Notes under the pieces: generated by a model
Told to the model about the DNA's origin: nothing
The model's database searches: none
The model's input: the letters and a program-made list of their open reading frames with translations, nothing else
NCBI RefSeq assembly: GCF_000241525.1
Contig: NZ_AHIL01000011.1
Span: forward strand, 186,001 to 250,000
Direction of reading: 5' to 3'
DNA: 64,000 nucleotides
Source of the DNA: Comamonas testosteroni ATCC 11996
GTDB taxonomy: Bacteria; Pseudomonadota; Gammaproteobacteria; Burkholderiales; Burkholderiaceae_C
Shown: positions 44,117 to 52,607 of the stretch, in pieces
How the letters are laid out: every line of letters starts with the position of its first letter
How positions within the stretch are numbered: the first letter of the stretch is position 1
Made by a program: the position numbers and the translations under genes

Positions 44117-44770
44117 TCAGTTCATGCTGGAGCGGTCCTCGACCACAGGGGCTGCCTTGGACGTTGCAGCAGCCAGCTCATCTTCGGAGATGACCTCAAA
44201 CAGGCGCACAACCTTGCTCACATCGTTGACGCCACGGGCGATCTCGGCAGCCCGCTTGGATTCACGCGGCGTGACTATGCCCATCAGATAGACCACGTTG
44301 TTCTCGGTCACGACCTTGATGGCCGAGGATGAAATGTCCTTGGCGTTGACCAGACTGGCCTTGACCTTGGTCGTGATCAGAGAATCCTGGGAGCGCTGAC
44401 CCAGAGTGGCCGTGAAAGGCACGACCTCGATCTCGTTGTAGACCTGGCGCACGGTGGATTGTTCGCGCACCAGCTTCTCGATGGTCGCCTTGTCCGTCGC
44501 ATTGCCTGCCTGGCCGGTCAGCAGCACCACTCGGTTGTAGCTGGTGGCGCTGACGCGGGCCTTCTCGCCCATCACCTCGCTGATGCGATTGCCGGCACGC
44601 AGCTCTATGCCCTGGTCCTCCACCTGTGTGCCGGTGGTGCGCCTGTCCACTGCCGACATGCCCGCCACGGCGGCACCACCGCCCACCAGAGCCACACAAC
44701 CGCTCAAGGCACCGCCCAGAGCGGCAACGGTCAGGGCCGCGCATGCAACACGGGTCCACTTCAACTTCAT
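44117..44770 (-). CDS. dolP: BON-domain outer-membrane lipoprotein DolP
   Basis: DolP (YraP) is an outer-membrane lipoprotein that supports envelope integrity and septal functions. The 217-residue protein has a lipobox with Cys25 (ALGGALSGC) and two BON domains (about 60-125 and 135-205) with RVSATSYNRVVLLTGQAG and IKVVTENNVVYLMGIVTPRE. The ATG overlaps the diaA stop by 4 bp, so translation is coupled. The cluster matches the E. coli yraL-yraM-yraN-diaA-dolP order, except for loss of yraM. Confidence 0.93.
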   Translation of the reverse strand: MKLKWTRVACAALTVAALGGALSGCVALVGGGAAVAGMSAVDRRTTGTQVEDQGIELRAGNRISEVMGEKARVSATSYNRVVLLTGQAGNATDKATIEKLVREQSTVRQVYNEIEVVPFTATLGQRSQDSLITTKVKASLVNAKDISSSAIKVVTENNVVYLMGIVTPRESKRAAEIARGVNDVSKVVRLFEVISEDELAAATSKAAPVVEDRSSMN

Positions 44771-45375
44771 AAAGGCATCTCCTGGTCACCAAGCAGTTGA
44801 GAGTCCACACCGTCGGCCAGACAGTGCAGGATCAAGGTATGGGTTTCGCGCACACGCGCCGCACGGTCGTGGGGCACGCAGATCAGCACATCGGTCTCGC
44901 GCACGGCGGAGGCCAGATTTCCGCCGGTGCGGCCTGTCAACACCACGGCCATCATGTCGCGCTCGTGGGCGGCTTCAAGAGCCTCCAGCACAGCCGTATC
45001 GTTGCCGGTCACCGACATGAGCAGCAGCAGATCGCCGGGTTGCCCCAGCGCCCGCACCTGACGCGCCAGATACTGGCTGGCATTGCCGCCCGAACCCGTC
45101 GCCCCCACGCTGCCCAGCAGGCCGCCATCGGAAGTCAGGGCCACGGCCGCCAGCTCGGGACGATCGCGCTCGAACCCTGTCACGCACAGGGAGGCAAATA
45201 ACTGGGCATCGCTGGCCGAAACGCCCGTACCGCAGGCCAGCACCTTGCCGCCGCCCGTCACGCAGGCCAGCATGGCCTGTACGGCGGAAGCAATAGGTTG
45301 GCTCAGCGCCTGGGCGGCCTGGTACTTCAGGTCGGCACTGTCGATGAAATGCTGTTGAATTCGTTGCTCTAGCAT
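44767..45375 (-). CDS. diaA: SIS-domain protein DiaA, DnaA initiator-associating
   Basis: The 202-residue phosphosugar-isomerase-like (SIS) protein matches DiaA, which binds DnaA and promotes replication initiation in E. coli. Landmarks are GGGKVLACGTGVSASDAQLFAS, SGGNASQYLARQV, LLLLMSVTGNDTAVLEAL and VPHDRAARVRETHTLILH. GmhA has the same fold, but the neighbours yraN and dolP identify diaA. Its stop overlaps the dolP start. Confidence 0.9.
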   Translation of the reverse strand: MLEQRIQQHFIDSADLKYQAAQALSQPIASAVQAMLACVTGGGKVLACGTGVSASDAQLFASLCVTGFERDRPELAAVALTSDGGLLGSVGATGSGGNASQYLARQVRALGQPGDLLLLMSVTGNDTAVLEALEAAHERDMMAVVLTGRTGGNLASAVRETDVLICVPHDRAARVRETHTLILHCLADGVDSQLLGDQEMPL

Positions 45376-45464
45376 GGAGGCCCGATGATACCCGCCACCT
45401 GTTATCTCTTTGGTAGCAAACCGTTATTTGCGCATCAGTGTTGCGCACAACTATGACGCGGCGA

Positions 45465-45866
45465 CTAAAGCGCCTCGAATGCCGCTTGGAGCCACTCTAT
45501 GCGCATCTGGTTCCCGGAGCTGTCGACCAGCACCACATCAAAGCGGCATGGCGGCGCTGCCGCAAGCCTCATCAGATAGTGCCTGGCGGCCAGCACGATG
45601 CGCTGCTGCTTGAGGCGGCCGATGCTGCCGGCTGCACCGCCGAAGCGCTCGGTGTTGCGGCTGCGGACTTCGACGAACACCAAAGACCCGTCGCGGTCAC
45701 GCAGGATCAGGTCGATTTCGCCGCCACCACGGCCCGGCGTCCGATAATTGCGCTCGACAAGCTTCAGGCCTCGCGTCTGCAAATGTGCCAACGCAGCATC
45801 CTCGGCCTGTTGCCCGCGTGCGGTTGTGCTTTGCGCCGGCTTGGGCCGCTTTCCAAGGAAATCCAT
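45465..45866 (-). CDS. yraN: YraN family (UPF0102) endonuclease-like protein
   Basis: A 133-residue protein of the UPF0102 family with a Holliday-junction-resolvase-type nuclease fold. The motif GGGEIDLILRDRDGSLVFVEVRSR carries the E-xD-x(n)-ExK-like active site pattern (here EVR in place of EVK). Function in the cell is not established. Its ATG at 45866 shares a base with the TTG assigned to rsmI on the opposite strand. It begins the yraN-diaA-dolP operon, with 89 bp before diaA. Confidence 0.92.
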   Translation of the reverse strand: MDFLGKRPKPAQSTTARGQQAEDAALAHLQTRGLKLVERNYRTPGRGGGEIDLILRDRDGSLVFVEVRSRNTERFGGAAGSIGRLKQQRIVLAARHYLMRLAAAPPCRFDVVLVDSSGNQMRIEWLQAAFEAL

Positions 45867-46789
45867 TGACTACCTCTTTCGCCTCTGCACTGACTGCCGC
45901 ACATGACGCGGCCGCTTCCCAGCATTATCCGCAGGCAGCCCTGTATGTGGTGGCGACGCCGATTGGCAATCTGGCCGACATCAGCCTGCGCTCGCTGCAT
46001 GTGCTGCAGATCGTGGACTGCATCGCCTGCGAAGACACGCGCCACACCCAGGGCATGCTGCGCAGCTACGGGCTGGACCGCCCCGGCAGCCAGTTGCTGG
46101 CCGTGCATCAGCATAACGAGGCAGAAGCCGCCCAGCAGGTGATCGAGCGCCTGCAGCAAGGCCAGCGCATCGCCTATGTCAGCGATGCGGGCACGCCCGG
46201 CGTCAGCGACCCGGGCGCGCGCCTGTGCGCAGCGCTGCAGGCCGTGGGTCTGCGCAGCATTCCGCTGCCCGGCGCCAGCAGCGTGACATCGGCCATCAGC
46301 GTGGCCGGTGCCGTCACGCCGGCACAGGGCGAAAACGGCTTTGTGTTTGCCGGCTTCCTGCCCACCAAGAATGCCGAACGACTCGCCGCCGTGCAAAAAC
46401 TGGCCGACCAGCCGCGTTGCACCGTGCTGCTCGAAGCCCCGCACCGCATCATCGAGCTGGCCCAGGCTCTGGCCCTGCTGGGCGAGCGCCGCGTCACGCT
46501 GGCGCGCGAGATCACCAAGCAGTTTGAAGACATCGCGAGCATGCCGGCCCACGAGCTGGCCGCCTGGCTGCAGGCCTCGCCGCAGCGTGTCAAGGGCGAG
46601 TTCGCCATCGTGCTGCACCCTGTGGCGGTGCAACAGGAGTCGGGCGAGCCCGAGCGCGTGCTCAAGCTGCTGCTGGCCGAGTTACCGACCAAGACGGCCG
46701 TGAAACTGGCCGCCGAAATCACGGGAGCCAGCCGCAACACGCTCTACGACCGGGCGCTGGAGCTCAAGCGGGCCGCCGAAGAAGAATAA
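45866..46789 (+). CDS. rsmI: 16S rRNA C1402 2'-O-methyltransferase RsmI
   Basis: RsmI adds the 2'-O-methyl of m4Cm1402 in 16S rRNA using SAM. The 307-residue SpoU-unrelated tetrapyrrole-methylase-fold protein has LYVVATPIGNLADISLRSLH, EDTRHTQGMLRSYG, YVSDAGTPGVSDPGARL and LPGASSVTSAIS, all family marks. The start is taken as TTG at 45866 because AAGGAA lies 5 bp upstream; ATG codons further upstream lie within yraN and would add 27 unlikely residues. It is head-to-head with yraN. Confidence 0.93.
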   Translation: MTTSFASALTAAHDAAASQHYPQAALYVVATPIGNLADISLRSLHVLQIVDCIACEDTRHTQGMLRSYGLDRPGSQLLAVHQHNEAEAAQQVIERLQQGQRIAYVSDAGTPGVSDPGARLCAALQAVGLRSIPLPGASSVTSAISVAGAVTPAQGENGFVFAGFLPTKNAERLAAVQKLADQPRCTVLLEAPHRIIELAQALALLGERRVTLAREITKQFEDIASMPAHELAAWLQASPQRVKGEFAIVLHPVAVQQESGEPERVLKLLLAELPTKTAVKLAAEITGASRNTLYDRALELKRAAEEE

Positions 46790-46810
46790 GCACGTCAACC
46801 GAGCGCGGTA

Positions 46811-46892
46811 CAAACCGGAGATGCCTGGCAAGGGCTACCTCGCAGCGCAGGTGCCGCCCCCTTTGGGGGAAGCCGTGCAGCAGCTCAGGGGG
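46811..46892. repeat. Family B repeat, copy 5
   Basis: Reads CAAGGGCTACCTCGCAGCGC, GTGCCGCCCCCTTTGGGGG, then AAGCCGTGCAGCAGCTCAGGGGG. The CTCAGGGGG end is 8 bp from the stop codon of the Hsp70-like gene. It also lies just past rsmI on the other strand. Confidence 0.75.
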
Positions 46893-46900
46893 CTTCGAGT

Positions 46901-48151
46901 TCAGGCATAGGCCAGACCGGTGGCCACGCCGCCGAACAGGTCGCCCTCGACCTGCGGCACATCGGGGAAAGCGACGCGCAGCGCATCGCGCAGGGTACGC
47001 AGGGCCGACGAGCCGCCGGTCAGATAGATGGCGTCTGGTGCCGCCACGCCGGCCTGGCGCACACAGTCCTGCGCACATTCGACCACCTGCAGCAGCAAGG
47101 CCTGCAACTGCTCCTGCAGAACCTCCGGGGAGATGGCCGCTGGCAGGTCTTGCTCCAGCCAGTCCAGAGCAATGGCCGAGGGCGCATGGCTTTGCGAAGC
47201 CGCAATCTTGGCCTGCTCCACCGCATCGGCCAGCCTATGGCCTTCACGCCAATCCAGTACCTTCATCAGGCGCTGGTGCAGTTGCTGATCGCTGTAATCG
47301 CTCTTGAGACCACGCGCCGAAGCCAGGGCCTTGGCCGTGTACAGCCACTGGATCAGATGCCAGGTGGAGAGATCGAAGAACACGCTGCTGGGCACCTCGC
47401 GCCCGCTGGGTCCGATGTGCTTGTAGCCCAGCAGCGGCATGACCTGAGCCACATTGAGGCGATGGTCGAAATCCGTGCCTCCGATATGCACGCCGGTGGT
47501 GGCCAGAATGTCCTGAGTACGGTCGGCATGCCCGGCCTGTTGCGGGCCCAGACGCACCACCGTGAAGTCCGAGGTGCCGCCGCCGATATCGACCACCAGC
47601 ACCAGTTGCTCCTCGCTCAGGCGCTGCTCGTAGTCCAGCGCCGCCGCAATCGGCTCCAGCTGAAAGCTGACTTCGCCAAGGCCCGCGGCGCGCGCCGCAG
47701 CGGCCAGGGCATCCTGCGCCTGGCGGTCTCGCTGCGGGTGCTCGTCGACAAAATGCACGGGACGCCCCAGCACCACACGCTCCGGCAGACGGCCGTCCAG
47801 CGCCCGGCGCGCCTGATCGGCCACGCGCTTGAGAAAGATCGCGATGATGTCCTGATAGCTGACAAGCTGCTCGTGCACCGCAGTCTTTTCCAGCAACAGG
47901 CTGCTGCCCAGCAGGCTTTTGAGGGAACGCATCAGACGCCCTTCCTCGCCTGCCAGATACTGCTGCATGGCATCGCGACCGAAATGCGTGCTGTGCTCTT
48001 CGGTATTGAAGAACAGTGCCGTTGGCATGCCGGTGGCAGCGCCTTCCAGCGGCAGCAGACTGGCGGTCTTGCCAGGCAGGCGATAGGCGGCAGCAGAGTT
48101 GGAGGTTCCGAAATCGATGCCCAGAGTGGCAGGCGTGAGAGCTGTAGTCAT
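46901..48151 (-). CDS. Hsp70-like ATPase without substrate-binding domain (YegD-like)
   Basis: The 416-residue protein is an Hsp70-type nucleotide-binding domain: phosphate 1 motif LGIDFGTSNSAAAYR, phosphate 2 motif VLVVDIGGGTSDFTVVRLG and adenosine motif AIYLTGGSSALRTLRDAL. DnaK has a further 230-residue substrate-binding part that is missing here, as in E. coli YegD. The in-frame region upstream of 48151 is Pro/Ala-rich and unlikely to be translated. No co-chaperone gene is adjacent. Its clients are unknown. Confidence 0.9.
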   Translation of the reverse strand: MTTALTPATLGIDFGTSNSAAAYRLPGKTASLLPLEGAATGMPTALFFNTEEHSTHFGRDAMQQYLAGEEGRLMRSLKSLLGSSLLLEKTAVHEQLVSYQDIIAIFLKRVADQARRALDGRLPERVVLGRPVHFVDEHPQRDRQAQDALAAAARAAGLGEVSFQLEPIAAALDYEQRLSEEQLVLVVDIGGGTSDFTVVRLGPQQAGHADRTQDILATTGVHIGGTDFDHRLNVAQVMPLLGYKHIGPSGREVPSSVFFDLSTWHLIQWLYTAKALASARGLKSDYSDQQLHQRLMKVLDWREGHRLADAVEQAKIAASQSHAPSAIALDWLEQDLPAAISPEVLQEQLQALLLQVVECAQDCVRQAGVAAPDAIYLTGGSSALRTLRDALRVAFPDVPQVEGDLFGGVATGLAYA

Positions 48152-48269
48152 GGAAGGCGGCGCTGCACCGCGCCGGCCCGCAAAGGCTGACGCGGCCGCA
48201 ACGAAAACGCCCACCGAAGTGGGCATGGGTGTCAGCGGGGGCGCTATTCTAGCGCCCCTGTTATTGGGC

Positions 48270-49091
48270 CTAGGCGGCGGCGGTTTCCCGCTCGCTGCCG
48301 GAATGCAGTGCCAGTTCAATGCGCACCCCGTGGGTGGCAACTTCGTCCAGTTCCCGTGCTACCGCCTGCTGCGGCACCGACAGCACAATGGCATAAGGGC
48401 CTTCGCCGCGAGTGGCCAGTCTTTGGGCCAGGAAGCCTGCAGCCTGTACGGGTGCGGCCAGCACCAGCTCGGTGGTGCCCAGACCCAGCGATACCTGCTG
48501 CGTGCTGCCGTCGGCCGAGACCCGCAGCGCGCTGACATCCACGCCTTCGCCGAGCAATGCCCGCCAGCGCGCCAGGCTGGACTGCAGGTCCTGCACTGCC
48601 ACTTCCAGACGGGCCACGCCGGTCGCGCCGTTGGGATGCACGCGGGCCTGGCCTTCGGGCACGCGTAGGGCACGCGGCGTCAGGTCGCCGCACAGAAACG
48701 GCAGATCCTGGCTGTGGGCGCGTGCATTGCGCCAGCGCAGCTGCTCTCCATCGGGACGCAGACGTCCGCCCTCATAAGGTGCTTCATAGCCCAGGCCACG
48801 CGCCTGGGCCGCTGCCACCACGGCGCCGGTCTCGGAAGGCAGCAGCGCGAAGTCGACCAGCCCCTCGCCGTGCTGCTGCAACTGCTGCCACCAGCGCTCC
48901 TCGGGCGCAGGCGCACGCCAGGCAATGAGTTCGAAATAGACGCCGTCGGCAAAGACCACCAGGGCGTTGTGCGTGGAGCGGCCCGGGTGCTCGCCGCCGC
49001 GCAGCACGTTGAAACCCAGGGACTGATAGTCGGCAATCGTGCGCTCCAGGTCCTGGACCGCGATGACGATATGGTCGAGTGGCAGGCTCAT
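48270..49091 (-). CDS. VOC-family (glyoxalase-like) protein
   Basis: A 273-residue protein with two vicinal-oxygen-chelate halves. The first opens LDHIVIAVQDLERTIADYQS with metal His7 and the second GVARLEVAVQDLQSSLARWR. Family members act on diverse substrates such as methylglyoxal adducts or aromatic diols. The second half lacks the usual His at its start, so only one metal site may be complete. It follows the OsmC gene by 22 bp on the same strand and probably shares its transcript. Confidence 0.85.
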   Translation of the reverse strand: MSLPLDHIVIAVQDLERTIADYQSLGFNVLRGGEHPGRSTHNALVVFADGVYFELIAWRAPAPEERWWQQLQQHGEGLVDFALLPSETGAVVAAAQARGLGYEAPYEGGRLRPDGEQLRWRNARAHSQDLPFLCGDLTPRALRVPEGQARVHPNGATGVARLEVAVQDLQSSLARWRALLGEGVDVSALRVSADGSTQQVSLGLGTTELVLAAPVQAAGFLAQRLATRGEGPYAIVLSVPQQAVARELDEVATHGVRIELALHSGSERETAAA

Positions 49092-49113
49092 GCAAAAGTC
49101 TTTCTAAAGGTTA

Positions 49114-49665
49114 TCAGGCCGCCAGGCGCTCGGGCGCGCTGGAGTCGGTATGACGCACTTCGGCGCGGATGGACTGGGGGCTGCGCAGCAGGTTGAGGAT
49201 GGGGCAGGTTCGCTCCACGGCCTCGAACAGTGCATCGATCTCGGCGCGGCTGGCCGGCGAATCGATATGCACGGTGTAACCGATATCGTGCGGCCAGATC
49301 GGCGTCGCTTCGTGGCCGGGCTTGCCGCCGCGCGGGTCGATGATGCCCGTGACCTCGACTTCGAGGCTCTCCAGCGGCACCTGGCGCTCGGCCGCCTGGA
49401 TCAGAAAGATATGGGTCACGCAGGTGCCCAGCACGCCCAGTTGCAGCTCGGGCGAGCTCGGGCCGAGGTTGTAGCCCGCGAAGTCGGGCGGGCTGTCGCT
49501 GATGACCTGGTGTTCGCGGATGCGCAGGCGGCGCACGCCGCTGCGCCCCTCGGCACGCACGCTGGCCTTGAGTCTGGCGGCCTGGGCCGTGCCCGCCTCG
49601 ATGGCGGCGCTGCGTGCCAGCACGGCCGCGCGTTTTTCGGAAAGATATTCGTTGAGATGACTCAT
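49114..49665 (-). CDS. OsmC-family thiol peroxidase-like protein
   Basis: A 183-residue OsmC-family protein. The two conserved cysteines are Cys82 in LGVLGTCVTHIFLI and Cys154 in AVERTCPILNLL, separated by the family's beta sheet. Such proteins reduce organic peroxides with a Cys pair. The ATG at 49665 starts MSHLNEYLSEKRAAV; an earlier in-frame start at 49773 adds a basic, unlikely leader. It lies divergent from the seven-gene ABC/flavin/CMD operon, with 239 bp between starts, and may take part in the same process. Confidence 0.87.
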   Translation of the reverse strand: MSHLNEYLSEKRAAVLARSAAIEAGTAQAARLKASVRAEGRSGVRRLRIREHQVISDSPPDFAGYNLGPSSPELQLGVLGTCVTHIFLIQAAERQVPLESLEVEVTGIIDPRGGKPGHEATPIWPHDIGYTVHIDSPASRAEIDALFEAVERTCPILNLLRSPQSIRAEVRHTDSSAPERLAA

Positions 49666-49904
49666 GAGCGGGCTTTCGATAAAGGAATGCCAGGCCATTG
49701 TTGTGAGAGCGGCGCGTCGGGCCAACAAAGGAATTCGTCTGCGCTTATGCGCGTAGCAAATATGCAGGTTCACGCTGCTTAGTTGTTTTTCGCATAACGA
49801 TGCTACTCAATATATGAGCACGAATATTTGGCGTCAATAGCATGAGAACCATGAATCCGGTCGGTCGCTGCGGCGATGCGTCCGGAACCTGAATTTTCAG
49901 CGCC

Positions 49905-51632
49905 ATGCGGCGACGAGGTATGAACGTGTTTTTCCCTTCGCAGACGGATCCATCGATAAAACAGCCAGTGAACAGGTCGGCCAAACGCCGGGCCCTGTGG
50001 GCCGCAGTGGCGGTACTGACGGGCGGCATGCTGCTGGCCGGCTGCTCCAGGCAATCCGGCACGGCCCAGGCCGATGCATCGGCCAAGCCGGTCCAGGGCG
50101 GCACCCTGGTCTACCTCGAACAGCAGGCACACACCAATCTCTATCCGCCTGCGGGGGGCTTTTATCCCAACGGCGGCGTGCTCAACCAGATCACGGACAA
50201 GCTGACCTATCAGGACCCCGAGACACTGGAGATCCAGCCCTGGATCGCCGAGTCCTGGACCGTGAACGCCGACGCCACCGAGTACAGCTTCAAGCTGCGC
50301 TCCGGCGTGAGCTTCTCGGACGGATCGCCGCTGGACGCGGCCGCCGTGGCGCGTAACTTCGACACCTACGGCCTGGGCAACAAGGCGCTCAAGCAACCGG
50401 TCTCCGAGGTCATCAACAATTACGAGCGCAGCGAAGTCGTCGATCCGCTGACCGTGAAATTCTTCTTCAAGAAACCCTCGCCAGGCTTTCTCCAGGGCAC
50501 TTCGGTGATCGGCTCGGGCCTGGTCTCGCCGGCCACGCTGGATCGTCCATTCGAGGAGCTTGGCGATGCCACGCGCATCATAGGTTCGGGCCCCTTCGTG
50601 GTGGCCAGCGAGACCCTGGGCAAGGAGCTGGTGCTCAAGGCGCGCAAGGACTACAGCTGGGGCCCGGCCAAGCTGGCCCACCAGGGCCGCGCACGCCTGG
50701 ATGAAGTCAAGTTCATCGTCACGCCCGAGGACAGCGTGCGCATAGGCGCACTGCTGGCCGGCCAGGCCGGCTTCATCCGCCAGGTCCAGGCCTATGACGA
50801 AAAGCGCGTGGAGCAGCAGAAGTTCGCCATCTATGCGCCGTCCACGCGCGGCGTGAACAACAGCATCGCCATCCGTCCCGACAACGCCCTGGTGGCCGAC
50901 CTCAAGGTGCGCCAGGCCCTGCTGCATGGCACCAATACCAAGGAGATCGTCGAAACCCTCTTCTCGCCGCGCTACCCGCAGGCACGCTCGGTGATCGCCT
51001 CCACGGCAGCCGGCTATGTGGACCTGTCGGCCAAGCTGGTCTTTGACGAGGCCAAGGCCAGACAATTGCTCGACGAGGCCGGCTGGAGCCTGGGCGCCAA
51101 CGGCCTGCGCCAGAAGAACGGCCAGGACTTCGTGCTCTCGACCTACGAATCCCTGCCCCAGCCGCAGAACAAGGAGACCTTGCAGCTCGTGGCCCAGCAA
51201 TGGGCCAGGTTGGGCATCAAGCTCAATGTGCTGGCCGGAGACTCGGGCAGCCGCACGGTGGACACGCTGGACCCCGACAAGACCGGCGTGCTGCCGGGCA
51301 TGGTGGGCCGCGCCGATCCCGACGTGATCAAGAGCAACTACTACCCAAGCAACCGCAATGTGCTGCTGCAAAAAGGCGGTGTGAGCCAGAAGGTCAAGTC
51401 CTTCGAGGACGGCAAGCTCAACCGCCTGTTCGATGCCATCGCGGCCGAGACCGATGCCAACCGGCGCCTGGCGCTGACCGGCGATGTGCAGAACTATCTG
51501 ATCGATCAGGCCTATGTGATCCCGATCTTCGAGGAACCCCAGGCCTTCGCGGGTGCGACCTGGGTGCGTGAGGTGGGCTTCGAGGCCGTGGGCCGCCCCA
51601 GCTTCTACAGCACCTGGCTGGCCAAGCGCTGA
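49905..51632 (+). CDS. ABC transporter substrate-binding lipoprotein, peptide/family 5
   Basis: A 575-residue solute receptor of the DppA/OppA class. A basic N-terminus leads into a signal with lipobox LLAGC (Cys47), so it is lipid-anchored. The mature protein has YLEQQAHTNLYPPAGGFYPN, the core IAESWTVNADATEYSFKLRSG and DPLTVKFFFKKPSPGF. MNVFFPSQ at 49920 is an alternative start. It is the first gene of a seven-gene operon and should deliver the substrate to the two permeases that follow. From memory it resembles a binding-protein family named after Klebsiella KPN_01854 that travels with a luciferase-like monooxygenase. Confidence 0.9.
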   Translation: MRRRGMNVFFPSQTDPSIKQPVNRSAKRRALWAAVAVLTGGMLLAGCSRQSGTAQADASAKPVQGGTLVYLEQQAHTNLYPPAGGFYPNGGVLNQITDKLTYQDPETLEIQPWIAESWTVNADATEYSFKLRSGVSFSDGSPLDAAAVARNFDTYGLGNKALKQPVSEVINNYERSEVVDPLTVKFFFKKPSPGFLQGTSVIGSGLVSPATLDRPFEELGDATRIIGSGPFVVASETLGKELVLKARKDYSWGPAKLAHQGRARLDEVKFIVTPEDSVRIGALLAGQAGFIRQVQAYDEKRVEQQKFAIYAPSTRGVNNSIAIRPDNALVADLKVRQALLHGTNTKEIVETLFSPRYPQARSVIASTAAGYVDLSAKLVFDEAKARQLLDEAGWSLGANGLRQKNGQDFVLSTYESLPQPQNKETLQLVAQQWARLGIKLNVLAGDSGSRTVDTLDPDKTGVLPGMVGRADPDVIKSNYYPSNRNVLLQKGGVSQKVKSFEDGKLNRLFDAIAAETDANRRLALTGDVQNYLIDQAYVIPIFEEPQAFAGATWVREVGFEAVGRPSFYSTWLAKR

Positions 51633-51659
51633 GTGCGCACCGATCAAGGAGGCGCACCC

Positions 51660-52607
51660 ATGCCACGCCGCTATCTGCTTGGCCGCATCGCACAGGCCGC
51701 CCTGGTGCTGTGGGCGGCTTTCACGGCCTCTTTCATCCTGCTGCAGCTGCTGCCGGGCGACGCCGTGCTGATCAAGTTCCTGAACCCCGAGCTGGGCCTG
51801 GGCCCGCAGGAGATCGCCGACATCCGCGCCGCCTATGGTGCCGACCAGCCCGTCTGGCAGCAATACCTGCACACGCTGGCTCAGTTCCTCACGGGCCATT
51901 TCGGCTACTCGCTGCAGGCCGGCGTGCCCGTGAGCCAGGGCCTGGCCACCAGTCTGCCGCCAACGCTGCGCCTGGCGGCCCTGGGCTTTTCCACGGCGGC
52001 GCTGCTGGCCATCGCTCTGGCGGCCGCAGCCAGCCTCGCGCCTCTGGCCTGGCTGCGCAATGCCCTGCAAGCCCTGCCCTCGGTCTTCGTCTCCGTGCCC
52101 GTTTTCTGGCTGGGCATCATGCTGATCCAGGTGCTGTCCTTCCGTCTGGGCTGGATTCCCGTCATCAATCCCGGTCCCTGGGAAGGTCTGGTCCTTCCCA
52201 CGCTGACGCTGGCCGTCCCGATTTCGGCGCCACTGGCCCAGATCCTGCTGCGCAATATCGACACCGTGCTGGCCCAACCCTTCGTGGCCGTGGCGCGCGC
52301 CAAGGGCGCCTCTCGCGCCTGGGTGCTGCTGCACCATGTGGCGCGCAATGCCTTGCTGCCGACCTTGACGATTGCCGGCGTGCTGTTCGGCGAGCTGCTG
52401 GCCGGTGCCGTGGTCACCGAGGCCGTGTTCGGCCTCAACGGCCTGGGCACGCTGACCCAGCAGGCCGTGGGCAACCAGGACACGGCCGTGCTCCAGGCCG
52501 TGGTCGTCGTCTCGGCCGCCGCCTTCGTGCTCATCAACCTCGCCGTGGACCTGCTCTACCCGCTGCTCGATCCTCGTTTGCGTCATTCTGTGGAGAACCG
52601 GGCATGA
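51660..52607 (+). CDS. ABC transporter permease, DppB type
   Basis: A 315-residue inner-membrane permease with about six helices. The N-terminus has RYLLGRIAQAALVLWAAFTA, then the OppB/DppB hallmark DIRAAYGADQPVWQQYL, and the cytoplasmic coupling loop (EAA-like) VAVARAKGASRAWVLLHHV. AAGGAGG lies 6 bp upstream of the ATG at 51660. The stop overlaps the second permease start by 4 bp. Confidence 0.93.
   Translation: MPRRYLLGRIAQAALVLWAAFTASFILLQLLPGDAVLIKFLNPELGLGPQEIADIRAAYGADQPVWQQYLHTLAQFLTGHFGYSLQAGVPVSQGLATSLPPTLRLAALGFSTAALLAIALAAAASLAPLAWLRNALQALPSVFVSVPVFWLGIMLIQVLSFRLGWIPVINPGPWEGLVLPTLTLAVPISAPLAQILLRNIDTVLAQPFVAVARAKGASRAWVLLHHVARNALLPTLTIAGVLFGELLAGAVVTEAVFGLNGLGTLTQQAVGNQDTAVLQAVVVVSAAAFVLINLAVDLLYPLLDPRLRHSVENRA

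Noticed and set aside
49666..49904. Inverted TTATGCG / CGCATAA with GTAGC neighbours between osmC and the ABC operon, considered as an operator
   Set aside because: The arms are short and about 37 bp apart, and no known regulator consensus fits, so it was not listed as a site.
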